64,000 nucleotides of DNA, from NCBI GenBank assembly GCA_963802375.1, contig CAWDIJ010000010.1:744001-808000 (forward strand), read 5' to 3'. The DNA comes from JACDAN01 sp963802375. GTDB lineage: Bacteria; Actinomycetota; Thermoleophilia; Gaiellales; Gaiellaceae. The position numbers and the translations under genes are program-made. Below the pieces are notes generated by a model. That model did not search any database. It was not told where the DNA came from and saw only the letters and a program-made list of their open reading frames with translations. The first letter of the stretch is position 1. The number at the start of each line of letters is the position of its first letter. Shown piece after piece: positions 49,483 through 56,928 of the stretch.

Positions 49483-51000
49483 CTACGGCGCGGTCGGGAG
49501 TGGATCCTCCTCGAACCGCCCGCCCTGCGCGGCAAACTCGACGATCATCCGGTCGGTGATCCACTCGACGGGCGCGCGGTCGTCGGTCCACGGATCGTCG
49601 GACGGCGGAATCGGGCGCATGGTGGCGCGGAGATCCTGGACGAGGGGCGCGACATCGGCGGGCGCCACGCGCACGCTGCCGGTCGACTCACCGTTCTGGC
49701 CGATGACGATCTGGTTGAACTTGAGCGGCTGCCAGGCGTACGCCCTCGGCAGCACGGACGCGAGCGTCCCGCCGATGTTCCTCGCAAGGTCGTGGTTGTC
49801 GGGCGTCGTCGCCACGTTGAGCGCGACGATCCCGCCCGGCCTGAGCCGGTCCCGCACGAGCTCGAAGAACTCCTCCGTTGCCAGGTAGAACGGGACGTAG
49901 GGCGGACGGTACGCGTCGACGATGATCACGTCGTAGAAGCTGTCGGTCTGCCGGAGAAACGCGCGGGCGTCCTGGTCGTAGACGGTCAGCGTGCCGATGT
50001 CGCCCATCTCGAAGAATCGCCGTCCGGCGTCGCTAACGGCGGGGTCGAGCTCGACCCCGTCGACCTGGGCGAACGGATAGAAGCGCTCGTAGGCCCGGGC
50101 GGCCGTGCCGGCGGCGTTCCCGAGCATCGCCACGTTGTCCGGTGGGCGGCCGAGCAGGTCGACGACGGCGACGTACGTGTCCCAGACGCCGCCGGTCAGC
50201 ACCTCGTCGCGCCGCCAGACCGAGTGCGTCGCAAGCCCTTCGTCGAGGTAGAGCCGGCGCACGCTGTCCTCCTCCACGACCTGGATGAACTGGTAACGCG
50301 ACTCGTCTTCGAAGATCACGCCGCTCTGGCCCTTCACGGCGCCCGGCGGGATCAGCAGCAGGGCCATGAGGCCGGCCGTCAGCAGCAGCCAACGGCGCCC
50401 GAGCAAGACGGCGCCGCTCGCTCCGATCAGCGCCGCAGCCGCGAGCAGCGTGCGCTGTGTCCCGATCGCCGGGATCGCGACAAGCGCGGCGAGGAACGTG
50501 CCGAGCAGGCTGCCGATCGTCGAGACTGCGTAGAGGCGCCCGGCGACGGTCCCGACGCTCTCGACGTCCTGGATCGCGAGCCGGATCGCGAACGGCGCCA
50601 CCATCCCCATCAGCGTCACCGGCGGGACGAACAGGATGAGGACGCCGAAGAACGAGCCGATCGCGGCGCCGGCGGAGACCCGGTCGAGCCCTTCCACGGA
50701 GAGGTCGAGGATCGGGCGGGCCAGGAGCGTCGCAACCGCGACGAGGCAGGCCGCGGCCGCGACGACGAGGCCGAGCACCCTGGGCGTCGGATACCGGTCC
50801 GCGAGCCGGCCGCCGAGCCAGTAGCCGACCGAGAGGGAGGCCAGCGTCAGCCCGATCACGTTCGCCCAGACAATCGTGGAGTTCCCGAAGTACGGGGCGA
50901 GCAGGCGCGACGCGGCGATCTCGGTCGCCAGCGTCCCGACGCCGGCGGCGAAGACGACGCCGGTCAGCGTCGCCTGGAATGAGGGCCGACCTAGCCTCAT
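49483..51000 (-). CDS. Membrane protein with spermidine-synthase-like domain
   Basis: A 505-residue protein with seven hydrophobic segments in the first 300 residues (for example LTGVVFAAGVGTLATEIAASRLLAPYFG; TLMGMVAPFAIRLA; LYAVSTIGSLLGTFLAAL), typical of the fused MFS-type speE family. A C-terminal class I methyltransferase/spermidine synthase fold follows (VAMLGNAAGTAARAY in place of the Gly-rich motif, VDGVELDPAV, YDVIIVDAYRPPYVPFYLAT). The aminopropyl substrate site is weak, so polyamine synthesis is not assured. The start ATG 51000 is directly against a 24-base hairpin. Confidence 0.85.
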   Translation of the reverse strand: MRLGRPSFQATLTGVVFAAGVGTLATEIAASRLLAPYFGNSTIVWANVIGLTLASLSVGYWLGGRLADRYPTPRVLGLVVAAAACLVAVATLLARPILDLSVEGLDRVSAGAAIGSFFGVLILFVPPVTLMGMVAPFAIRLAIQDVESVGTVAGRLYAVSTIGSLLGTFLAALVAIPAIGTQRTLLAAAALIGASGAVLLGRRWLLLTAGLMALLLIPPGAVKGQSGVIFEDESRYQFIQVVEEDSVRRLYLDEGLATHSVWRRDEVLTGGVWDTYVAVVDLLGRPPDNVAMLGNAAGTAARAYERFYPFAQVDGVELDPAVSDAGRRFFEMGDIGTLTVYDQDARAFLRQTDSFYDVIIVDAYRPPYVPFYLATEEFFELVRDRLRPGGIVALNVATTPDNHDLARNIGGTLASVLPRAYAWQPLKFNQIVIGQNGESTGSVRVAPADVAPLVQDLRATMRPIPPSDDPWTDDRAPVEWITDRMIVEFAAQGGRFEEDPLPTAP

Positions 51001-51024
51001 GGGGACAGGATTGATCCTGTCCCC
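51001..51024 (-). promoter_or_regulatory. Perfect hairpin abutting a start codon
   Basis: GGGGACAGGAT-TG-ATCCTGTCCCC is a perfect 11-base-pair stem. It fills the whole gap between the RsbU-like stop (51026-51028) and ATG 51000, and its last base touches the ATG. Any ribosome-binding sequence (ACAGGA) would be inside the stem. Confidence 0.6.
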
Positions 51025-51025
51025 A

Positions 51026-53719
51026 TCAACCTGAAGCAGGCGTTCGCTTGACGACGACCACGGCCGAGTCGTCTGCGAGGCCGCCCCCCGCGAACGCCCG
51101 GGAGTCCTCGACGACGGCGCGCGCGAGCTGCTGCGCCGGCAGGTCGCGCTTGTCGGCGAGCAGCCGGTCGAGCCTCGACTTTCCGTACAGCTCGCCGCCG
51201 ACGCGGGACTCGACCACCCCGTCCGTGTAGAGGACGACGGACGCGCCGGGCTCCAACGTTGCTCTCGACTCGGGGTACTGCTGGTCCGGCGCGATCCCGA
51301 GCGCAAGCCCGCGCGCCTCCAGCTCCTCGACGGAGCCGTCCGGCCGTACGAGGCGGGGCTCAGGATGACCCGCGCCTGCGCAGGCGAGCTCGCCCGTGGT
51401 TGGATCGAGGGTCAGGTAGAGCATCGTCACGAACTTGCCCTCCTCCACCTCGTCGAGGACGACCTGGTTCGCGATCCGCATCAGCTCCGACGGCTCTGGA
51501 TGCTCGCGCGCGAGCGACCGGAAGACGAACTTCGTCATCGCCATGTCGGCAGCCGCGTCGATCCCCTTGCCGGTCACGTCGCCGACCACGACGGCGAGGC
51601 GGCCGTCGGGCAGCACCGTGTAGTCGAACACGTCGCCCCCGACGTCCAGGCGCGCCGAGGACTCGTAGACGCTGCCGATCTCCACGCCGGGGAGGTCGGG
51701 CGGCTCGTCCGGCAGGAGCGACCGCTGCATCGCGTCCGCGAAGTGGGCCTGCTGCTCGTAGAGACGGGCGTTGCCGATCGCGAGCGACGCCTGGGCGGCG
51801 AGCGACCCCGCCGCCTCGAGCAGCTCGCGGTCGATCGGCCGCGCCGGGTCGAGCGAGATGAGAGTGAGGGCAGCCATCACCTCTCCCGCCGAGACGATCG
51901 GGACGAACGAGGCGGTCGAGCCGCGCTCTAGGAACGGGACCAGCAGCTCGTGGCCGCCGCCGAGCTGCGCCGCCTGACCGGTGGTGAGAGCCACAGGTGT
52001 CGCCGCCGCGATCCGGTCCAGCGGCTGCGGGCGGCGGAGAATCGGATCGAGCGCGACGCCGAGGCGCACATCGGGGACGTGGACGGCCCGCGCGACGAGC
52101 GAGTCGCCGCGAGCGTCCGGCATGCGCAGGACGGCAGCGTCCACGCCGAGAAGCTCGACCGCCGTGCGGGCGATCGCACCGACGGTCTCCTCCAGCGAGA
52201 GGCTCTCGGAGAACGAGCGCGAGATCTCGTAGAACGCCTCCAGGCGCTTGGCTGCAAGGAGCTCCGCGTCGAGCGCCTCCTGCCGCTCCCGCGCAAGACG
52301 CGCGGTGTCCTCGTGCAGGCCGGCGTTCTGGACCGCGACGGCGAGCTGCCCGGCGAGCGCCGCGAGCAGCATGGACTCCCCTTCCGCGAGCCGCCGCGTC
52401 GCCGGGAGGTAGGCGACGAGCAGCCCGATCAGCTCGCCGGCGGCACGCAGTGGGACGACGACGGCCGCCTCGATGCCCGACTCGGTGACCGCGTCCCGCA
52501 CCGACCCGAGCCGCGGATCAGACGTCGCGTCCTGCACCTCGACTACGGGCCTCGCCCGCAGACGGCTGAGGATCAAATCGAGTAGCCCTTCGGCGACACG
52601 GACGTGCGGGCCCGCGAGCCCGCGCTCGACCGCCGTCTCGAGCTCTCCCGCTTGGCGCAGATAGACCGCCGCGCGGTCGGTCTCGAGCAGCTCGCCCACG
52701 CGGTCGACCGCGGTCTCGAGCGTGTGCGACAGCGACAGCTCTGCGATCGCCTGACCGACGACCGCGAGCAGCGCCCGGCTGCGCTCCAGCTCCTGCGCGA
52801 GGTCGGTCGTCCGCTCGCCGACGCGAACCGCGTGCGCCGCACGGGCACCGAAGGTCGCGAGCCGGGAGAGCTCCTCGTCGCCCGGCTCGTCCCCCGGCTC
52901 GAAGACGAGCCGGAGACCGCCGACCGGCGGCTCGCCCAGCCGAACGAGGACGACTCCGTCCCCGAGCGTCACACTTCCGTTCGCCGAAAGCTGCTCGTCG
53001 GCGTCGCGCACCGCCGCTTCGGCGTCGTCGAGGTCCTCGGCGGCACCGGCCGTCGCGACCGGCTCCGGCCGGCCGTTCGAGCGCCAGAGGATGCAGGACC
53101 GCGCACCCGTCGCCTCGAGCGCGAGCCTGGCAATGCGCTCCCCGCTGCGGGACTCCTCCGCCACGACGGCGAGCGCGCGGCCGGCGAGCTCGAGCATCGC
53201 GTCCCGTCCGGTCACCGTCGAGTGCCCGTCGGCCAGATCGACCGCACGGATGAGAAGCGAGGCATGGCTTGCGATCACCCGGGCCAGCAGGATGTCCTGC
53301 TCGGAGAACGGCTCGCCGGCGCGCGCCAGCTCGAGGCTCGCGAACGGTCGTCCCTCCGAGCAGACCGGGCAGATCAGCACGCGCGACGCGCCCCACCGGC
53401 GCGCGAGTCGGCGGATCGCCTCGGGCAGGTCGTCGCCGTCGGTCAGCTCCTCGGAGCCGATCGTCCCGGCCGCGATGCGAGAGCCCTCGAGCTCAGCCCG
53501 GAGCGCCGGCGATGCCGCCCAGACCCCGCGCGACTGCAGATCCTCGCCGCCCTGCTCGGCGACGCGGATGACGGCGAACGCGGCCCCGACGCCCGACGCG
53601 GCCGCTGCGGCCAGCACTCCGAGAGCGGCGTCCAGATCGTCCGCGTCAACGAGGTCCTGGCCCGCCGCAGCGAGGCTTTGGAGCGCCGCCTCCCGTACCT
53701 CCTGTCCAGGGGGAATCAC
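51026..53719 (-). CDS. Multi-GAF SpoIIE/RsbU-type serine phosphatase
   Basis: An 897-residue cytoplasmic signalling protein. Several GAF-like modules (residues about 30-180, 190-310, 325-470, 500-640) are separated by helices. The C-terminal 230 residues are a PP2C-like SpoIIE phosphatase: LDVGGDVFDYTVLPDGRLAVVVGDVTGKGIDAA, then GELACAGAGHPEPRLVRPDG, VLYTDGVVESR and LADDSAVVVVKR, holding the metal Asp residues. Proteins like this act on anti-anti-sigma factors, but no STAS or RsbW gene is in the window. The start is GTG 53719. Confidence 0.9.
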   Translation of the reverse strand: MIPPGQEVREAALQSLAAAGQDLVDADDLDAALGVLAAAAASGVGAAFAVIRVAEQGGEDLQSRGVWAASPALRAELEGSRIAAGTIGSEELTDGDDLPEAIRRLARRWGASRVLICPVCSEGRPFASLELARAGEPFSEQDILLARVIASHASLLIRAVDLADGHSTVTGRDAMLELAGRALAVVAEESRSGERIARLALEATGARSCILWRSNGRPEPVATAGAAEDLDDAEAAVRDADEQLSANGSVTLGDGVVLVRLGEPPVGGLRLVFEPGDEPGDEELSRLATFGARAAHAVRVGERTTDLAQELERSRALLAVVGQAIAELSLSHTLETAVDRVGELLETDRAAVYLRQAGELETAVERGLAGPHVRVAEGLLDLILSRLRARPVVEVQDATSDPRLGSVRDAVTESGIEAAVVVPLRAAGELIGLLVAYLPATRRLAEGESMLLAALAGQLAVAVQNAGLHEDTARLARERQEALDAELLAAKRLEAFYEISRSFSESLSLEETVGAIARTAVELLGVDAAVLRMPDARGDSLVARAVHVPDVRLGVALDPILRRPQPLDRIAAATPVALTTGQAAQLGGGHELLVPFLERGSTASFVPIVSAGEVMAALTLISLDPARPIDRELLEAAGSLAAQASLAIGNARLYEQQAHFADAMQRSLLPDEPPDLPGVEIGSVYESSARLDVGGDVFDYTVLPDGRLAVVVGDVTGKGIDAAADMAMTKFVFRSLAREHPEPSELMRIANQVVLDEVEEGKFVTMLYLTLDPTTGELACAGAGHPEPRLVRPDGSVEELEARGLALGIAPDQQYPESRATLEPGASVVLYTDGVVESRVGGELYGKSRLDRLLADKRDLPAQQLARAVVEDSRAFAGGGLADDSAVVVVKRTPASG

Positions 53720-53789
53720 CCGACAAGTGTAGGAGGCTCCGACGCCACGAGGCCGGCCGCCAGGGGCGCATCGCACCGCCGAAACCTCT

Positions 53790-53797
53790 TATAGAGT
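53790..53797 (+). promoter_or_regulatory. -10 box (TATAGAGT), leaderless small membrane protein
   Basis: TATAGAGT contains TAGAGT, 6 bases before ATG 53804. No Shine-Dalgarno is seen. Confidence 0.4.
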
Positions 53798-53803
53798 GCG
53801 GCG

Positions 53804-54040
53804 ATGGCCGAGCCCGCCCGGCGCCCCGATGCCGTGGAAGAGCCGCCGCTTCCCGATCCGATCGCGGTCGAGCGCGCGTACCGATTCCACAAGACACGCC
53901 GCCGCATCCGGCAGGACCGGAAGCAGGAGCGGGCCCTCGCGCGGCTGCGGTTCTTCGCGATTCTCCTCTCGCTGGTCGTTCTCGCCGCCTACCTCTCGCT
54001 GGTCGTGTGGCGGCAAATCGAACAGCTCTTCGGCCTCTAG
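53804..54040 (+). CDS. Small single-span membrane protein
   Basis: A 78-residue protein. The N-terminal half is charged (TRRRIRQDRKQERALARLR), then one helix (FFAILLSLVVLAAYLSLVVW) near the C-terminus. The stop overlaps the GTG of the next membrane protein by 1 base (TAGTG). Unknown function; it may form a pair with its neighbour. Confidence 0.75.
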   Translation: MAEPARRPDAVEEPPLPDPIAVERAYRFHKTRRRIRQDRKQERALARLRFFAILLSLVVLAAYLSLVVWRQIEQLFGL

Positions 54041-54576
54041 TGGAACCCTCGCGTCCCGATCCACTCACTGAAAGCCGCGGGGCTTTCAGCGAAGATGCCG
54101 GCGTGGAGTCGCCCGAGACCTACTCGCCGGAGGCCTACGAGCCCGACGAGAGCGACCGGTTCACGCCGGACACCGCCTGGCTGTGGGGTGCCGGCGAGCG
54201 GCTCACCTGGCTCGCCGGGATGGTGCTCGCGCTCTCGACCCTCATGGGCTGGTATGTCAACAGCTCGGGAGACCTGACGGTCGCCGTCATCGGTTGGCAC
54301 ACGGGTTCGCTGGCGAAGATCGTCCTGCTGCTTGGACTCGCGGTCGTCGCGCTCCATCTGCTGCACGCGGCCGGCATCGAGCTCCCGGCGACGGTCCCCG
54401 AGAGCCTGATCGTGATCGTGCTCGGCTCGATCGCGACGATCCTGGTCCTGATCCGCGTGATCTCGATCCCGGACGACTTCCAGCCGGCCGGCCGCGGCAT
54501 CGGCATCTGGATCTCGCTCGTTGCGGCCGTGCTTGTGATCGTCGCCGGCCTCTTACGGGCGTCGGAGGAGCTCTAG
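54040..54576 (+). CDS. Hypothetical four-helix membrane protein
   Basis: A 178-residue protein with an acidic N-terminal segment (SPETYSPEAYEPDESDRFTP) and about four membrane helices (LTWLAGMVLALSTLMGWYV; LAKIVLLLGLAVVALHLLHAAG; LIVIVLGSIATILVLI; ISLVAAVLVIVAGLL). No family is recognised. The start is GTG 54040, coupled to the preceding small membrane protein. Confidence 0.75.
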   Translation: MEPSRPDPLTESRGAFSEDAGVESPETYSPEAYEPDESDRFTPDTAWLWGAGERLTWLAGMVLALSTLMGWYVNSSGDLTVAVIGWHTGSLAKIVLLLGLAVVALHLLHAAGIELPATVPESLIVIVLGSIATILVLIRVISIPDDFQPAGRGIGIWISLVAAVLVIVAGLLRASEEL

Positions 54577-54587
54577 GCCACGCCGCG

Positions 54588-54604
54588 GACCGGCGTTGCC
54601 GGTC
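54588..54604 (+). terminator. Hairpin after the small membrane-protein pair
   Basis: GACCGGC-GTT-GCCGGTC, a perfect 7-base-pair stem 12 bases after the stop at 54576. There is no T tract, so termination is uncertain. Confidence 0.4.
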
Positions 54605-54667
54605 TCGCCGGATCGGCTTGGAGAGCGAGGAAGCGGCGGTCAGCGTCTGGCTCGCGCGGCGACCGTC

Positions 54668-55267
54668 TCAGGTCCCTAAGAGCTCCTTCGTCCGCGTGAT
54701 CAGGTCCTGCGGGTTGAACGGCTTGCCGAGGAAGCCCTGGGCGCCCCGTGCGACCGCGTCGCTGTCCGAGCTATCCACCTGGCCGCTGAACATGATCACC
54801 GGGATCGAGCCCTGGTCGTGGCTCTCCTGCATCCGCCGCAGCATCTCCCACCCGTCCACGCCGGGCATCATCACGTCGAGGAGGATGAGGTCGGGCGGCT
54901 GCTCCTCGAGGGCGGCAAGGCCTTCCTCCGCGCTCCCCGCTTCGCGGACGACGTAGCCGTCCATCTCCAGGTTCACGCGGACGAACTCGCGGATCCGCGG
55001 ATCGTCGTCGACGATCAAGACGAGCGGCGTCCCGCGCGCCCGGGAGGTGGAGGCGCTGCCGGATCCGGACACGAAGGCCTCCAGGTCGCGTCGTTGGTAG
55101 CGGCGATGACCACCGGGCGTGTAGAAGGCCGGCAGGCGGCCTTTGTCGGACCACTTCCTGATCGTGCTCTGCGCGACTCCGAGGTACTTCGCCGCCTGAC
55201 CGAGGGTCAACCAGTCGGAACCTCCATCAGGCGGCTGTCTGTGCGCCTTGCCCCCGACCTCGGACAC
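54668..55267 (-). CDS. MerR/excisionase-type HTH fused to a receiver domain
   Basis: A 199-residue regulator with an unusual order: residues 18-70 are a BldC/MerR-like winged helix (LTLGQAAKYLGVAQSTIRKWSDKGRLPAFYTPGGHRRYQRRDLEAF) and residues 80-199 a CheY-like receiver. The receiver has LVLIVDDDPRIREFV, the phosphoacceptor in LILLDVMMPGVDGWEM, and QGFLGKPF with its Lys. Classical regulators have the receiver first. The two-domain form is intact in frame. No kinase is adjacent. It may bind DNA through the MerR part with phosphorylation-controlled dimerisation. Confidence 0.88.
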   Translation of the reverse strand: MSEVGGKAHRQPPDGGSDWLTLGQAAKYLGVAQSTIRKWSDKGRLPAFYTPGGHRRYQRRDLEAFVSGSGSASTSRARGTPLVLIVDDDPRIREFVRVNLEMDGYVVREAGSAEEGLAALEEQPPDLILLDVMMPGVDGWEMLRRMQESHDQGSIPVIMFSGQVDSSDSDAVARGAQGFLGKPFNPQDLITRTKELLGT

Positions 55268-55311
55268 GGCGTGAATCTAATCAAAGCTGCACTTTCTTCG
55301 TTCTCGGGTGC

Positions 55312-55542
55312 TCAGGGAGTCACGGTGACTGTGCGCGTCTCGGTCCCGCGGCTCGTCTGCGTCCAGGGCTGGATCGTCCGGAAGCTCGTCACCGGCTTCG
55401 TGGGCTCGGGGCGATCCTCGAGCGCCTGCCCGACGGCGACGCCCAGGCCGAAGACGATCACCACCGCGGCGATCCGGATCAGCCAGCCGACGACGCCGAC
55501 GCCCCGCCTGCGCCGCCTGCGGCTGGGCACGCCGGTGCTCAT
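55312..55542 (-). CDS. Small membrane-anchored protein
   Basis: A 76-residue protein with a basic start (SRRRRRRGVGVVG), one helix (WLIRIAAVVIVFGLGVAVGQAL) and a Thr/Val-rich outer tail (TETRTVTVTP) like the Thr-Val stretch of the nearby germination-type lipoprotein. The ATG 55542 overlaps the stop of the upstream 104-residue gene. Unknown function. Confidence 0.7.
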   Translation of the reverse strand: MSTGVPSRRRRRRGVGVVGWLIRIAAVVIVFGLGVAVGQALEDRPEPTKPVTSFRTIQPWTQTSRGTETRTVTVTP

Positions 55543-55853
55543 GGGGCGTAGTCCGTCGCGCCCCGTGCATACCGATGGAACGCGGCGTCCTGAGCGACCG
55601 ACGCTGTCGCCGCCCACCCTGGACGAGCGCCGCGCTCGGCGACCGCCTCGTACACCCAGCCGTCGGCGCCGGCGTACACGTCCGCGAGCTGCACGAGCGT
55701 GAAGCGCTCGCCGATGCGGCGCCTGAGTGCCTCGGTCACGGCCTCGACCTGCGCCATCAGTGTCTCGTAGGCGTTCGGGTCCGAGGAGGCTGCCCTCAGC
55801 CGACGGTCGCCTTCCGCCCACTGCTGCCTCGCTGTCTCCAGGTAGCTCGCCAT
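55539..55853 (-). CDS. Hypothetical protein, 104 residues
   Basis: A soluble, mostly helical protein (ETARQQWAEGDRRLRAASSDPNAYETLMAQVEAVTEALRRRIGERFTLVQLADVY) ending in aromatic residues (FHRYARGATDYAP). Same operon as DUF501 upstream and the small membrane protein downstream. No known domain recognised. Confidence 0.75.
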   Translation of the reverse strand: MASYLETARQQWAEGDRRLRAASSDPNAYETLMAQVEAVTEALRRRIGERFTLVQLADVYAGADGWVYEAVAERGARPGWAATASVAQDAAFHRYARGATDYAP

Positions 55854-55856
55854 CGG

Positions 55857-56360
55857 TTACCCAGGAGCAGCCAGCGTGCAGCACCTGGCGGGCCAGCTCG
55901 GCTCGATCTCGGCGTAGATCCGTTCGCCCAGCTCGTACCCCGGCCGGGCGAGCGCGAACGCGACATGGGCGTGAAGGCACTTGAGTCGATGCGGGTTCGC
56001 CGTGCCGCCGATGCCGAGGTCGAGCGAGGCTCCCTGCTCCCGTCCTACCCGCCCGTCCGCAAGCCCGCGGCGGATGATGCGCTGCTCGGCCGTCGCCGAC
56101 TCGAGGCTGGTCGCGAGCCGATCGTCGCCGGACGCGAGCTCGCCCCAGCGTTCGATCCCTCCGGCCGCCTCGATGCGGGCGACGGCCGCGACCAGGTGGC
56201 GGCAGGTGAGGTAGAAGGTCGTCGGAAAGGGGTCGCCCGCACTGTCGTACGGCGCCTGGAGCGTTACGGCAGGCGCGCCGAACGGGCAGCGGACGGCCAC
56301 GCGCAGGAACGCGCGCGGCTCCCGGCCCAGCTGGCGCTCGACGATCGCCCGGTCATCCAC
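55857..56360 (-). CDS. DUF501 family protein
   Basis: A 167-residue protein of the DUF501 family, which in actinobacteria normally follows eno-ftsB. Typical blocks are VAVRCPFGAPAV, FPTTFYLTCRHLVAAVARIEAAGGI and NPHRLKCLHAHVAFALA. Its conserved Cys and His residues suggest metal binding. ATG 56360 stands behind GGAGG. TAGGAT (minus strand, 56368-56373) at the end of element D is a possible -10. Confidence 0.9.
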   Translation of the reverse strand: MDDRAIVERQLGREPRAFLRVAVRCPFGAPAVTLQAPYDSAGDPFPTTFYLTCRHLVAAVARIEAAGGIERWGELASGDDRLATSLESATAEQRIIRRGLADGRVGREQGASLDLGIGGTANPHRLKCLHAHVAFALARPGYELGERIYAEIEPSWPARCCTLAAPG

Positions 56361-56371
56361 CGCCTCCGATC

Positions 56372-56492
56372 CTAGTGTCGCGTCCGGTAATGCTCCCCCG
56401 TCGCGGGCGATCGCTGACCAAGTCGGGGCAGGACGCAGGGAGCCTCGATGCTAGAAGCATCGGGGCAACTGAGGACGCAGCCCGACGCCGCG
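56372..56492. repeat. Hairpin element, copy D (one end only)
   Basis: It begins CTAGTG...CCGGTAATGCT like copies A and C. It then has an outer stem (GTCGGG/CCCGAC), an internal loop with AGGACGCAG on both strands (56430-56438 and 56472-56480) and an apical hairpin (CGATGCT-AGA-AGCATCG). The second terminal repeat is missing because the 3' end of ftsB begins there. It lies between ftsB and DUF501. Confidence 0.65.
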
Positions 56493-56858
56493 TCAGCGGT
56501 CGTCTGCGGCGATCGGATCATCGCCGGACGCGGCACCTGTTCCGGCGTTCTGTCGTGCCCGCCACTCGTCGATTCCCTTGACGATGAAGAGCCGCTCGCC
56601 TGGCTTGACGAGACCGAGGCGGCGGGCACGCCGGGCCAGCGCCTCCGGCGTGTCGGACTCGGCCACCTTCCGCGCGAGCTCGTCGCGCTCGGCGCGCAGC
56701 GATCGCACCTGGGCCGCTCGCTCCTCGAGCGACGCCTTCGTGTCCAGGTAGCTCTTGAGCGGCCGGTAGTAGAGGAGCCCGACCACGAGGATCGTTGCGA
56801 CAGCGAGCCACCGCATGAGCGGCGGGCGGCGGCGGGGCCGCTTGGACCGGGACGGCAT
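56493..56858 (-). CDS. ftsB: FtsB/DivIC-type septum formation initiator
   Basis: A 121-residue divisome protein: a basic start, one membrane helix (WLAVATILVVGLLYYRPL), then a coiled coil (LEERAAQVRSLRAERDELARKVAESDTPEALARRARRLGLVKPGE) matching DivIC/FtsB. It links FtsL/FtsQ to septal peptidoglycan synthesis. Conserved position near eno. Confidence 0.92.
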   Translation of the reverse strand: MPSRSKRPRRRPPLMRWLAVATILVVGLLYYRPLKSYLDTKASLEERAAQVRSLRAERDELARKVAESDTPEALARRARRLGLVKPGERLFIVKGIDEWRARQNAGTGAASGDDPIAADDR

Positions 56859-56899
56859 GGCCGTCCCTTCGGGGTGGGTGACCGCGGCTCCTGCTTAGA

Positions 56900-56924
56900 A
56901 CTCGTTTCAGAATTTGGAACGAGT
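56900..56924. promoter_or_regulatory. Inverted repeat between pyk and ftsB
   Basis: ACTCGTT-N11-AACGAGT, a perfect 7-base inverted repeat in an A/T-rich island just after the pyk stop and 42 bases before the ftsB ATG. It could be an operator or a weak terminator. Confidence 0.4.
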
Positions 56925-56928
56925 ATTC

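Noticed and set aside
48745..50982. 745-codon plus-strand ORF opposite the transpeptidase and speE-like genes
   Set aside because: Arg/Asp/Gly-rich shadow; both minus-strand genes have catalytic motifs.
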